Source of the DNA: an uncultured Rubrobacteraceae bacterium
GTDB taxonomy: Bacteria > Actinomycetota > Rubrobacteria > Rubrobacterales > Rubrobacteraceae
Assembly: GCA_902806015.1 (NCBI GenBank)
Contig: CADCUZ010000105.1
Coordinates: forward strand, 1 to 30,804
Reading direction: 5' to 3'
Length of the DNA: 30,804 bases
Part shown: positions 1 through 7,700 of the stretch, piece by piece
Position numbering within the stretch: position 1 is the first letter of the stretch
How the letters are laid out: each line of letters begins with the position of its first letter
The notes under the pieces: model-generated
What the model saw: the letters and a program-made list of their open reading frames with translations, nothing else
Database searches by the model: none
Told to the model about the DNA's origin: nothing
Program-made: the position numbers and the translations under genes

Positions 1-1
1 G

Positions 2-556
2 ATGCGCTTCGTCGCCCCGGTGCGCGCCGAGCTGCCGTTCCGCACGATCTTCAACCTCCTCGGGCCCCTGACGAACCCCGCGGGCGCGAAGCGCCAGCTC
101 GTCGGCGTCTTCGGCGGGGCCTACGTCAGGCCGGTCGCCGAGGCGCTCAGGGACCTCGGGGCCGAACGGGCGCTCGTGGTCCACGGGACGGACGGGATGG
201 ACGAGATCACGACGAGCGCCGGGACGATCGTGGCCGAGGTCTCCGACGGAGACCTCAAGGAGTACGAGGTCTCCCCCGAGGACTTCGGCCTCGCCCGCCA
301 CGCCCCCGACGGCCTGCTCGGCGGCGACGCCCACCTCAACGCCCGCGTCCTGCGCGACGTACTCTCCGGCGAGGAGACCGGCGCCGCCCGCGACGTGGTT
401 CTGCTCAACGCCGGGGCCGCCATCTTCGTCTCCGGCAAGACGGCGACCATAGAAGGGGGCGTCCGCCAGGCGGAGGACTCTATCGAGACCGGCGCGGCCG
501 GCCGGGCCCTCGAAGACTTCGTGAGGGCCACCCGCAGGAAATCCGGGGCCGCGTGA
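2..556 (+). CDS. trpD: Anthranilate phosphoribosyltransferase, C-terminal part (5' end outside window)
   Basis: TrpD transfers phosphoribose from PRPP to anthranilate, the second step from chorismate to tryptophan. The visible 184 residues match the C-terminal half of the family: PVRAELPFRTIFNLLGPLTN near the start is the conserved stretch that follows the PRPP-binding region, and VVHGTDGMDEIT is the conserved substrate-site segment. The glycine-rich PRPP loop should lie before base 1, so the ATG at base 2 is an internal Met, not the start. The TGA stop overlaps the trpC GTG by 4 nt, implying translational coupling. No frameshift or odd residue is visible. The identification is secure; only completeness is unknown. 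Confidence 0.95.
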   Translation: MRFVAPVRAELPFRTIFNLLGPLTNPAGAKRQLVGVFGGAYVRPVAEALRDLGAERALVVHGTDGMDEITTSAGTIVAEVSDGDLKEYEVSPEDFGLARHAPDGLLGGDAHLNARVLRDVLSGEETGAARDVVLLNAGAAIFVSGKTATIEGGVRQAEDSIETGAAGRALEDFVRATRRKSGAA

Positions 557-1320
557 GCCGCGCGACGGTTCTCGAAGAGCTCGCCGCGGCCGCGCTCCTG
601 CGCGCCGGGGATCTGCACGATAGCGTGGACCTCGACGCCCTCTACCAGGAGGCGCTGCTTTTCGAGAAGCGGGACTTCGCCGCCGCGCTCAGCCCGCCCG
701 GCCTCTCCGTGATCTCCGAGATAAAACGCGCCTCGCCCTCCGCCGGGGTCATCCGGGAGGTGGATCCCGCCCAATGGGGCATAGGCTACGAGCGGGAAGG
801 GGCGAGCTGCCTCTCCGTCCTGACCGAACCGGACCGCTTCAAGGGCTCCCTCGAGGACCTCGACGCGGCCAGGAACGGCACCTCCCTGCCCGTGATCCGC
901 AAGGACTTCACCGTGGACGAGGCGCAGGTCCTCGAAGCCGGGGCCCGCGCCGACGCCGTCCTGCTCATAGCTGCCCTCTTCGAAGCGGCGACCCTCGCCC
1001 GCCACGTCTCTCTGGCCGTCGAGGTTGGTCTGACCCCGCTCGTCGAGATCCACGACGAGGGTGAGGCGGACCTCGCGCTCGAGTCCGGCGCCAGGGTCGT
1101 AGGTGTCAACAACCGGGACCTGCGCGACTTCACAGTCGACCTCGGCGCCTTCGAGCGCCTCGCCCCGAGGCTCGCCGGCGCGATCCTCGTCGCCGAGAGC
1201 GGCGTCAAAACCGTCGAAGACGCCCGCAGGATGCGCGACGCCGGGGCAGACGCCGTGCTCGTCGGCGAGGCCGCGATGCGGGACCCGGGGCTCGTGGCGC
1301 GGATGGCTTCGCTCCCGTGA
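553..1320 (+). CDS. trpC: Indole-3-glycerol phosphate synthase
   Basis: TrpC closes the indole ring of carboxyphenylamino-deoxyribulose phosphate to give indole-3-glycerol phosphate. The 255-residue length is normal for a single-domain (beta/alpha)8 enzyme. Visible motifs are SVISEIKRASPSAG with the catalytic Glu-Ile-Lys, IRKDFTVDEAQV with the catalytic Lys, VGVNNRDLRDF, and the phosphate-binding end AESGVKTVEDARRMRDAGAD followed by AVLVGEAAM. The GTG start lies in a GTGA overlap with the trpD stop. trpF is not fused here; it lies about 8 kb downstream with trpBA, so the pathway is split by unrelated genes. Confidence 0.96.
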   Translation: MSRATVLEELAAAALLRAGDLHDSVDLDALYQEALLFEKRDFAAALSPPGLSVISEIKRASPSAGVIREVDPAQWGIGYEREGASCLSVLTEPDRFKGSLEDLDAARNGTSLPVIRKDFTVDEAQVLEAGARADAVLLIAALFEAATLARHVSLAVEVGLTPLVEIHDEGEADLALESGARVVGVNNRDLRDFTVDLGAFERLAPRLAGAILVAESGVKTVEDARRMRDAGADAVLVGEAAMRDPGLVARMASLP

Positions 1321-1445
1321 CCCGATCGGAACGGGGAAAGGGCACGAAGGAGGGTGAGGGCCCGCCGTTCTCCTGAAACCTCGGGAGGGGGACCTGGAAG
1401 ACTCCGCCGTCAACTACCAGGGCACGCGGGTCCACGACAGGATGG

Positions 1446-1598
1446 GTGCGAGCGGGAGGCGATCCCTCTATCCTCGGCTTCGGCGGCCTGTTCTTGGTCT
1501 TGAGCTACCACCTGTGGAATCTCTGGAGCTCGCGCGCCGGCAGCGACGCGGACGAGCCTCGCGTTCCGGGCAGGGACTTCTCCCGCCGTCCGTCGTAA
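1446..1598 (+). CDS. Possible small membrane protein, perhaps frameshifted
   Basis: This frame encodes about 50 residues with one clear hydrophobic segment (ILGFGGLFLVLSYHLWNLW) followed by a charged tail ending RDFSRRPS. That pattern and the high GC at third positions look protein-like. No convincing ribosome site precedes the GTG. A different frame just upstream (about 1373-1441) reads plausibly too (DLEDSAVNYQGTRVHDR), and a good AAGGAGG sits at about 1347-1353. The true gene may therefore begin near 1373 and be broken by an indel near 1445. It lies directly downstream of trpC. No family recognised. Confidence 0.3.
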   Translation: MRAGGDPSILGFGGLFLVLSYHLWNLWSSRAGSDADEPRVPGRDFSRRPS

Positions 1599-1610
1599 GG
1601 GCCCTCACCC

Positions 1611-1649
1611 CGATGCCCCGACGACGCCCTGGAGGGAGCCGGGGCATCG
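1611..1649. terminator. Hairpin between convergent genes
   Basis: CGATGCCCCG (1611-1620) pairs perfectly with CGGGGCATCG (1640-1649) across a 19-nt loop. It sits between the end of the trpDC side on the plus strand and the end of the minus-strand lipoprotein gene, where a bidirectional terminator is expected. There is no strong T-run, which is common in high-GC genomes, so termination is inferred from position and symmetry. Confidence 0.45.
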
Positions 1650-1693
1650 CGCCCAAAATGTTCACGGGTGAAGCATCGGGCTTCCGGAAGGGG

Positions 1694-1984
1694 TCAGCCC
1701 GAAAGGCGGTCCCTCTCGGCCCTGAAGGATCTCTCGAAGACGCGGGGCTCCGGTCTGGCGCCTTTCACCGTCGAGGGCGACTCGTAGGAGGGCACGGCCA
1801 GCGTGGTTCCGTTGTCCGCGGTCGTCGCCGTATCGCCCAGGACGAGCCGGGGGTCTTTTGCGGGGGAGGATGTGACCTTGCGCTTCCCATCCGCATCAGA
1901 CCCCGCGGTGGCGGCGTTAGTGGGACCGCACGCCGCCGATAGCGACACCAGCGCGAGCGTGACCAAGACCAGTACGTGCTTCAT
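1694..1984 (-). CDS. Secreted lipoprotein, short, possibly a truncated DUF4352-like protein
   Basis: The 96-residue product starts MKH and has a hydrophobic stretch (VLVLVTLALVSLS) ending in a lipobox-like LSAAC at residues 15-19, so the mature protein would be lipid-anchored at Cys19. A short low-complexity linker follows. Residues from about 48 (LVLGDTATTADNGTTLAVPS) resemble the first strands of DUF4352-type immunoglobulin-like domains. Such domains normally continue for some 100 residues, but here the frame ends after an Arg-rich tail, so a 3' truncation or frameshift is likely. AGGAAG lies 6 nt before the ATG. Signal peptide and lipobox are seen directly; the domain call is tentative. 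Confidence 0.6.
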   Translation of the reverse strand: MKHVLVLVTLALVSLSAACGPTNAATAGSDADGKRKVTSSPAKDPRLVLGDTATTADNGTTLAVPSYESPSTVKGARPEPRVFERSFRAERDRLSG

Positions 1985-2121
1985 GCGAAGCTTCCTATCT
2001 CGGGGCCCGACGACTCCCCCTTTGTCAGTTCCATGATACGAGAACAGAACTACAAAACTCTTAATTGCGCCTTACAAATCTCTGAACAGCCCGCGAACCC
2101 GTCGTGGCGCGCCGTTCTCTT

Positions 2122-2144
2122 ACACTAGGGGTGTAGACTCCCCT
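2122..2144 (+). promoter_or_regulatory. Putative -10 box and small inverted repeat before the MMPL gene
   Basis: TACACT (2122-2127) resembles a -10 box about 20 nt before the ATG, in an upstream spacer that is AT-rich for this genome (about 2037-2085). AGGGG (2127-2131) and CCCCT (2140-2144) form a small inverted repeat ending one base before the start codon. The AGGGG is the only Shine-Dalgarno-like element and would be paired in that hairpin. No clear -35 box is seen. Low confidence. Confidence 0.3.
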
Positions 2145-2145
2145 G

Positions 2146-4302
2146 ATGCGTCCCAGAGGCTTCTTCGGTATGCTCGGGCGGCTCCTGGTCAGGTTCCGCT
2201 TCGTGGTGGTGCTTTTCTGGGCGGTGGTGGCCCTGGCCGCGTACCTCTACCTACCGGCGCTCGGCGAAAGCACGAGCAGCAGCCTCTCGGAGGTGGTGCC
2301 GAAGTCCGCCCCGGCGGCCAGGGCCGAGGCCCAGGCCCAAGGTTTGTCTGGGTCGGTCGAAGCGCCGGCCATACTCGTCTACTCGAACCCCGAAGGCTTT
2401 ACCGGGACCGACCTGGAAGAGATTAGGGGCGGGATCCAGAACCTGAACGGGGGACCCGGGCGGTCTTACGGCCTGCTGCGGGCGGTTCCGCTTGCCGTCC
2501 AGAACTCCTCGAACCCCACGCGCGTGGACCGGGGGCTGGTGGGCAACAGGGCGCTGCCCGTCCTGCTCTACTTCGAGCGGGGGACGCGGCTTACGGAGGT
2601 CGCGGCCAGCGCCCGGGAGGTCCGCGAAGACCTGGATGCCCCCGGCCCGCTGCGGACCTCCCTCACGGGCATCAAGCCCGTCCAGTACGACACCAAAGTC
2701 GCCATCGAGGGAAACCTGGGCCTGGTCACGGTCGTCACGACCCTCGCCATCTTCATTGTCGTCGCCCTGACCTACCGCTCGCCCGTCGCGCCGCTGGTTC
2801 CGCTGGCCAGCATCGGGCTGGCGACATTTTTGACGCTTCGCGTTTTGGGCTGGATAGCGTCCGAGCAGGGGACGAACGTGCCTGCGCAGATCGAGCCGAT
2901 AATCGTCGTTTTGCTCTTCGGCGTCGGGACGGACTACGCCCTGTTCTTGCTCTCAAGGACCCGCCAGGCGCTGGAAGAGGGGGCCGGGCGCGTCGAAGCG
3001 GCCAGGGTCGGGGTCGAGAAGGTCGGGGGCATACTCCTCTCATCTGCGGCGGTCTTGATCGCCGCTTTCGCCTTGCTGGTCCTGGCGGAGCTGGGCATCT
3101 ACAGGGTCCTGGGTCCGGGCCTGGCCCTCGCCCTGTGCATAGTCTTCGTCGTCACCCTGACGCTCGTCCCCGCCCTCCTGGCCATCCTCGGCCCGGCGGC
3201 ATTCGGGAGAAGGAGTCCGGCCCGGCGGCCGGACCCGTCATGGCCCGCGCTCCAGCGACGTTCCGGTCTGATCGTCGGCGTGATCGTCGCCGGCCTCATC
3301 CTCGCCTCGGCGGGCAACCTCGGCCTGAGGATCGGCTTCGACCAGTTGGCAAACTTGCCCGACTCGGCTGCCTCCGTGCGCGGTTACGAGGAGTTGAGCG
3401 GGGAGTTTCCCGGGGGCGTCCTCGCGCCGGTCAATGTGCTGGTGCGGGGCGAGAACCTGGACGAAAAGAACGAAGAACTGCTGCGGCTGCAGGGCGGGCT
3501 GCAGGCAGAGCTCCTGGACGCCGGCGGGTCCGCGCTGACCTTCGGGCCCCAGTACGCGGGGCGCGTCCCTGAGATAGACTTTGTGACGCCGGACGGCTCG
3601 GCCGCCCGCGTGCTGCTGGTCTTTAACGGCCCCCCTTTCTCTCCCGAAGCGCTAGACCAGGCGCGGCGCCTGCAGGACAGGCTGCCGGCGCTGCTGGAGC
3701 AGGCGGGGCTCGAGGACGCGACCGGGGTGGTCGGGGGGCAGACGGCCCTCTCGGCGGCGGCCAGGGACACCTCGGCGGCTGACCTCGAAACCGTGGCGCC
3801 GCTGCTCTTCGCCGTCTCGTTCGTCGTGCTCGCCCTGCTCCTGCGGACCCCCGTGGCCCCGCTGTACCTGCTCGGCTCGACCGCCCTGAGCTTTGCCGCC
3901 ACCCTTGGCGTCTGCACGGTGCTCTTCCAGGGGGTGCTCGGGCAGGACGGGGTCGTCTACTACGTGCCCTTCGTGCTGTTCTTGCTCCTGGTTGCCCTCG
4001 GGAGCGACTACAACATCTTCATCATGGCCGCCGTCAGGGAGGAGACCGAGGGGAGGACCCTCGGGGAGGCCGTTCCGGCGGCCCTGGAGCGGACCGGCCC
4101 GACCATCAACGCCGCCGGGTTCGCCCTCGCGGCCTCCTTCCTGGCGCTGACCCTCATCCCCCTGCAGGACTTTTTCCAGGTCGGCATGGCGGTCGCCCTC
4201 GGCGTGCTCCTGGACGCCTTCGTGATCCGAACGCTCCTCGTCCCCGCCCTGGTGCTCCTCGTCGGGCCCGTAGGGTTCCGGCCGGCGAAGGTGCGCCGGT
4301 GA
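2146..4302 (+). CDS. MMPL-family (RND superfamily) transporter
   Basis: This 718-residue membrane protein has the RND/MMPL plan: one N-terminal TM helix (about residues 17-35), a soluble porter domain, a block of TM helices (about 185-350), then a second TM helix, porter domain and helix block. Each block carries the Asp-Tyr signature thought to relay protons in MMPL proteins: FGVGTDYALFLLSRTRQ in the first and ALGSDYNIFIMAAVREE in the second. The length fits compact actinobacterial MMPL proteins, which export lipids or other hydrophobic compounds. Substrate cannot be told from sequence. Its stop overlaps the start of the following phosphodiesterase by 4 nt, suggesting a joint envelope role. 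Confidence 0.92.
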   Translation: MRPRGFFGMLGRLLVRFRFVVVLFWAVVALAAYLYLPALGESTSSSLSEVVPKSAPAARAEAQAQGLSGSVEAPAILVYSNPEGFTGTDLEEIRGGIQNLNGGPGRSYGLLRAVPLAVQNSSNPTRVDRGLVGNRALPVLLYFERGTRLTEVAASAREVREDLDAPGPLRTSLTGIKPVQYDTKVAIEGNLGLVTVVTTLAIFIVVALTYRSPVAPLVPLASIGLATFLTLRVLGWIASEQGTNVPAQIEPIIVVLLFGVGTDYALFLLSRTRQALEEGAGRVEAARVGVEKVGGILLSSAAVLIAAFALLVLAELGIYRVLGPGLALALCIVFVVTLTLVPALLAILGPAAFGRRSPARRPDPSWPALQRRSGLIVGVIVAGLILASAGNLGLRIGFDQLANLPDSAASVRGYEELSGEFPGGVLAPVNVLVRGENLDEKNEELLRLQGGLQAELLDAGGSALTFGPQYAGRVPEIDFVTPDGSAARVLLVFNGPPFSPEALDQARRLQDRLPALLEQAGLEDATGVVGGQTALSAAARDTSAADLETVAPLLFAVSFVVLALLLRTPVAPLYLLGSTALSFAATLGVCTVLFQGVLGQDGVVYYVPFVLFLLLVALGSDYNIFIMAAVREETEGRTLGEAVPAALERTGPTINAAGFALAASFLALTLIPLQDFFQVGMAVALGVLLDAFVIRTLLVPALVLLVGPVGFRPAKVRR

Positions 4303-5594
4303 ACATCTCCAGGCGCGGGTTGCTCGCGGGGGCGGGGGCGGCGGTCGTGGCGGCCTCCGTGCCCGCGTGGCTGCTCTCACGCCGCCCGGAGGCCGGATCC
4401 CCGACCGGACACCCGCAGCACGTGATCCTGGTGGACTGGGATGGCTTCGACCCGGACTACCTCGGCCGGGCGCCGACCCCCAACATCGACGCCCTGGCGG
4501 GCCGGGGAAGTCTTTTCGTGGCCGACGGCATCTTCCCCACCATCTCCAACCCCGCGCGGGCCTCCATGTCCACCGGCGCCTACCCCGAGACGCACGGCAA
4601 CGCCGCCTACTTTTTCGACGACGGGGCCGGCGAGGTCGTGGGCGAGACCCGCTTCCTGGACGCCGAGACCATCACCCAGGCGCTGGCCGCCGGAGGACGG
4701 ACGACCGCGGCGGTGCAGTGGTACATGGTGCAGGATCACGGCGCCTCCTACGGGGACCCCGAGCACCTCTATGTCCGGCCCGGCGGGCTCTTCGAGCAGA
4801 GGGTGGACGCGGCCGTCGAGATCCTCAACCAGAGGCCCGTGGACTCGGGCGGCGAGATGGTGACGGTGCCGAAGATCCCCAACTTCCTCGCCGTTTACGG
4901 CCCTGACCTCGACGCCTTCGGCCACCTAGAGGGCTCCGAGAGCCCGAACATCGGGTCTCTGGTAGCGCAACTCGACCGGCAGCTCGGCCGGATCGTACAG
5001 GCCACGAAAGAGGTCGGCATCTACGAGGGGACGACCTTTATCCTCACCTCCGACCACGGCATGACGAGCTGGGAGCGCTCCTTCTTGGAGGAGCTCGCCG
5101 CGACGCCCGAACTCGGCCGCGGTGTGGAGATCGTACCCCCGGGACGCGCGCCTTCGTCCGACACTGAGGTCGTCATCGTCAAGAGCGCAGGCCGGATAAT
5201 GGACGTCACCCTGAGAGGCCGGTCGGCGACGTCCGAGAGGCGGACGGAGGTCCGGAAAGTGCTCGAAAGGCTGCCCCAGCTCTCCCGCGTACTGGACGCG
5301 GCCGACCTCAAAGCCTTGCGCGCCGGCGACAAGCTCGGCGACTTCGTCGTCGAGGCCAGGGCGCCGTGGGGCTTCGGGCTCGCGGAGCCGGAAGAGGGGG
5401 CGTCGCGGGGCGGTCACGGCAGCACCCGGGAGATGCGCGTGCCGCTGCTGATCTCGGGTGCGGGCGTCAGGGTGGGCGCCGCTCCCAGAGACGCCCGCCT
5501 CGTCGACGTGGCGCCGACCATCGCCGCCCTGCTGGGCGTGCGTCCGCCGGCCGACGCGCAAGGGCGGGTCCTCGACGAGTTGCTCTACGGGTGA
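4299..5594 (+). CDS. Tat-type exported phosphodiesterase/alkaline-phosphatase-superfamily enzyme
   Basis: The 431-residue protein begins MNISRRGLLAGAGAAVVAAS, a twin-arginine (SRRGLL) signal with a hydrophobic core. The mature part is of the type I phosphodiesterase/nucleotide pyrophosphatase family. Visible metal and catalytic motifs in order are ILVDWDGFDPDYL (metal Asp), FPTISNPARASMSTG (nucleophile Thr/Ser), VYGPDLDAFGHLEG (Asp and His), LTSDHGMTSW (Asp-His) and GGHGSTREMRVPLL (His). All appear intact, so two-metal phosphoester hydrolysis outside the membrane is expected. The GTG start overlaps the MMPL stop by 4 nt. Substrate is unknown; a phospholipid head group or nucleotide is possible. 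The fold assignment is firm. Confidence 0.9.
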   Translation: MNISRRGLLAGAGAAVVAASVPAWLLSRRPEAGSPTGHPQHVILVDWDGFDPDYLGRAPTPNIDALAGRGSLFVADGIFPTISNPARASMSTGAYPETHGNAAYFFDDGAGEVVGETRFLDAETITQALAAGGRTTAAVQWYMVQDHGASYGDPEHLYVRPGGLFEQRVDAAVEILNQRPVDSGGEMVTVPKIPNFLAVYGPDLDAFGHLEGSESPNIGSLVAQLDRQLGRIVQATKEVGIYEGTTFILTSDHGMTSWERSFLEELAATPELGRGVEIVPPGRAPSSDTEVVIVKSAGRIMDVTLRGRSATSERRTEVRKVLERLPQLSRVLDAADLKALRAGDKLGDFVVEARAPWGFGLAEPEEGASRGGHGSTREMRVPLLISGAGVRVGAAPRDARLVDVAPTIAALLGVRPPADAQGRVLDELLYG

Positions 5595-5621
5595 TCTGAT
5601 CGGAGGAGCGGGTACCCGGGC

Positions 5622-5674
5622 GCCGCCGGTAGACGTCCTACGGAAGGGCTGCGGCTTCTCGCCACGCCGGCGGC
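5622..5674. terminator. Possible hairpin between convergent genes
   Basis: GCCGCCGG (5622-5629) can pair with CCGGCGGC (5667-5674), with a long 37-nt loop, between the plus-strand phosphodiesterase and the minus-strand membrane fragment. The loop length makes this weak; position is the main support. Confidence 0.25.
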
Positions 5675-5949
5675 TACGCCAGCACTACCGGCAGCAACGT
5701 CCCCATGCCCAGCACGAAGAGCCACAGCGCGGGCGCGGGTGTTCCCGCCGGGCGCCGCCGGCGTTCCTCGCGGGCGGCGAAGCGCGGGTCGAGGCGCAGC
5801 CGGCCGGCGTGGCGGCGTTCCAGCAGCAAGAAGGCGCAGGCGGTGGCGGCGCCGTGGATCAGGTGCCCGATCAACGACGGCAGCAGGGATCCGGCGGCCC
5901 CGGTGGTCCGCACGAACGGTTCGCCGAGCAGGACGGGCATCAGCGTCAT
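5674..5949 (-). CDS. Small membrane protein, probably the C-terminal part of a larger one
   Basis: The 91-residue frame has two hydrophobic segments (about residues 23-42 and 73-90) separated by a basic loop rich in Arg. The end, [18 protein letters not shown], is a typical terminal TM helix. [13 protein letters not shown] at the start looks like an extracytoplasmic loop rather than an N-terminus, so upstream helices may have been lost. AGAAGG occurs about 10 nt before the ATG, so expression of this short form is possible. It lies downstream of the broken msrAB on the same strand. No family recognised with certainty. Confidence 0.5.
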   Translation of the reverse strand: MTLMPVLLGEPFVRTTGAAGSLLPSLIGHLIHGAATACAFLLLERRHAGRLRLDPRFAAREERRRRPAGTPAPALWLFVLGMGTLLPVVLA

Positions 5950-6048
5950 GGGTAAGCTACCTTCTACGTCGAATCCGTCCTACTCGCTCGGGAAGCCGCC
6001 TATCGCGACCAGGCGTGCCGTCCGTTTATGGCGCCCGCGCGATCCGCT

Positions 6049-6832
6049 TCAGCGCCGCTCCAGGTCCAGCGCGGCGCTGTTCATGCACCACCGCTGACCG
6101 CCGGCCTCCCGCGGCCCGTCGGCGAAGACGTGGCCGAGGTGGCAGTGGCAGCGCGCGCACCGCACCTCGGTGCGCATATCATCCCGTGGGAATGATCCTC
6201 GACGAGCGCGACGGCATCCGGCGAGACGGCCTCGGTGAAGCTCGGCCAGCCGGTGCCCGAGTGGTACTTCGCGCGGCCGTCGAAGAGCGGGTTGAGGCGG
6301 CGCAATGGTAGAGGCCGTCGTCGGTGTCCACGTACCCGCCGGAGAACGGGCGATCGGTGCCCGCCTCTCGCAGAACGGCGTACTGCTCCGAGGAGAGCCG
6401 CTTCCGCCACTCTTCGTCGCTGCCCGGTATCGGGCGGAGCGCGTCTTCGGTCTCGGGCTCTGATGCCGCTTCTGCGTCGAATCCGATCGGCGAGCCCACG
6501 CCGGTCCCCCCTACACCGCAGTATCCGTTGGGGACCTTGTGGAGGTACTGCTGGTGGTAGCCCTCGGCGTAGTAGAACGGGCCGGCGGGCGCGATCTCCG
6601 TGACGATCCGGCCGAAGCCGGCGCTGCCCAAGGCCTCTTCGTAGGCGGCGCGGGTCTCCTGGGCGGCCCGGCGCTGCTCGTCGTCGGCGTAGTAGATCGC
6701 CGGGCGGTACTGCGTGCCGACGTCGTTGTCCTGGCGCATCTCTTGCGTGGGGTCGTGGGCCTCCCAGAACACCGCGAGCAGTTCCCGGTAGGAGACCTTC
6801 AAGGGATCAAAGACGACCAGCATGGGTTCCAC
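6049..6832 (-). pseudogene. msrAB: Broken methionine sulfoxide reductase MsrA-MsrB fusion
   Basis: The first part reads as the C-terminal half of Msr[25 protein letters not shown], then [11 protein letters not shown] and AEGYHQQYL. The N-terminal half with the GCFW catalytic cysteine is absent; an in-frame TGA lies just upstream of VEPMLVV. After a linker an MsrB domain follows ([16 protein letters not shown]), but the frame changes at the first Cys pair. A second frame gives [19 protein letters not shown] and EDHSHGM, and a third gives [17 protein letters not shown] and [14 protein letters not shown] up to the TGA at 6049. So there are two frameshifts plus loss of the MsrA active site. The MsrB catalytic Cys (RWCMNS) survives but is out of frame. 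Functional repair activity from this locus is unlikely. Confidence 0.85.
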
Positions 6833-6913
6833 CTGGGGGCGTCTTCATCCGTGCACCTCCACGGCTGCACCCGCCCCCCGAGGCGACTCTCCCAGGCTCC
6901 ACCAGCAAAGCCA

Positions 6914-7672
6914 TCACCCCTCGTTCCGTCTTCGCCTCTGAACCCGGCCGGGGATCAGGGAGATGACGACGAAGAACACCGCCGCTACTCCGAGGTAGAC
7001 GAAGGTCCTGGTCAGGTTTTGCTGGGCGCTCGCTAGGGAGCCGCCGGCGAAGGTGTAGACGGCGGCTCCGGGAATAATGCAGACTGCGGTGAGGAGCACG
7101 TATGTGCCGAGCCCGATCCTGGTGATCCCGTACGCGTAGTTCTGCAGGTTGAAGGGGAAGACCGGCACGAGCCGCGTGATGAGCAGCATCCGCCAGCCCT
7201 GCCTCTCTACCCCCTCGTCGAGCCTCTTGACCCTCTCGTTGTTCGCCGTCCAACCCTCGACCAGACCCCGCGCCGCGTACCGGCCGACCAGAAAGGACAG
7301 CGTCGCACCGATGGTGGCCCCGATCACGGCCCACAGGGTGCCGAACACCGGCCCGAAGACCAACCCCGCCAGCAGCGAGAGCGGCGCGCCCGGCAAAAAC
7401 GCCACGGTCGCCATAACGTAGATCGCCACGAACACGAGGGGCGCGACGGCCCCGAAGCCGTCGATCCAATCCCGCAGCCGGTCCAGACCGTCCAGGCTGA
7501 CGTACCCGGAGAGACCGGTAAACCTCGCCATCACCACGACGGCCGCCAGCGCGAGCCCGATCCCGACGAGCTTACCCCGGGTTCGCTTTCTCTTCGCGGG
7601 CCTGTTGGCCCTTGCGTCGGGGCCCCCGTCGGCATCCGACTCCATCTGCGGTGGCCCGCTCTTCGTGTTCAC
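6914..7672 (-). CDS. TVP38/TMEM64-family membrane protein
   Basis: The 252-residue product has a basic, hydrophilic N-terminus, a TM helix at about residues 35-50, and a SNARE-associated/VTT (DedA-like) core with the typical sequence FLPGAPLSLLAGLVFGPVFG (about 93-112), then GATIGATLSFLVGRYAARG and ITRLVPVFPFNLQNYAYGIT. The last stretch is the family's re-entrant hallmark with RLVPVFPFNLQNY. A further TM segment lies near the C-terminus (FVYLGVAAVFFVVISLI). The GTG start has GAGAGGA about 10 nt upstream. It begins 28 nt after the flavoprotein stop on the same strand, so the two are probably one operon. DedA-like proteins are linked to lipid scrambling or transport; the function here is inferred. 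Confidence 0.9.
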   Translation of the reverse strand: MNTKSGPPQMESDADGGPDARANRPAKRKRTRGKLVGIGLALAAVVVMARFTGLSGYVSLDGLDRLRDWIDGFGAVAPLVFVAIYVMATVAFLPGAPLSLLAGLVFGPVFGTLWAVIGATIGATLSFLVGRYAARGLVEGWTANNERVKRLDEGVERQGWRMLLITRLVPVFPFNLQNYAYGITRIGLGTYVLLTAVCIIPGAAVYTFAGGSLASAQQNLTRTFVYLGVAAVFFVVISLIPGRVQRRRRNEG

Positions 7673-7700
7673 GGCGTGGGTCCTCTCTGCCGGGGGACTT

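Noticed and set aside
121..1413. Long minus-strand open frame opposite trpDC
   Set aside because: Antisense to two certain genes; Arg/Glu/Gly-rich composition typical of a GC-rich shadow frame.
3652..4380. Long minus-strand open frame opposite the MMPL gene
   Set aside because: Composition dominated by Gly, Glu, His and Arg; antisense shadow of a conserved gene.
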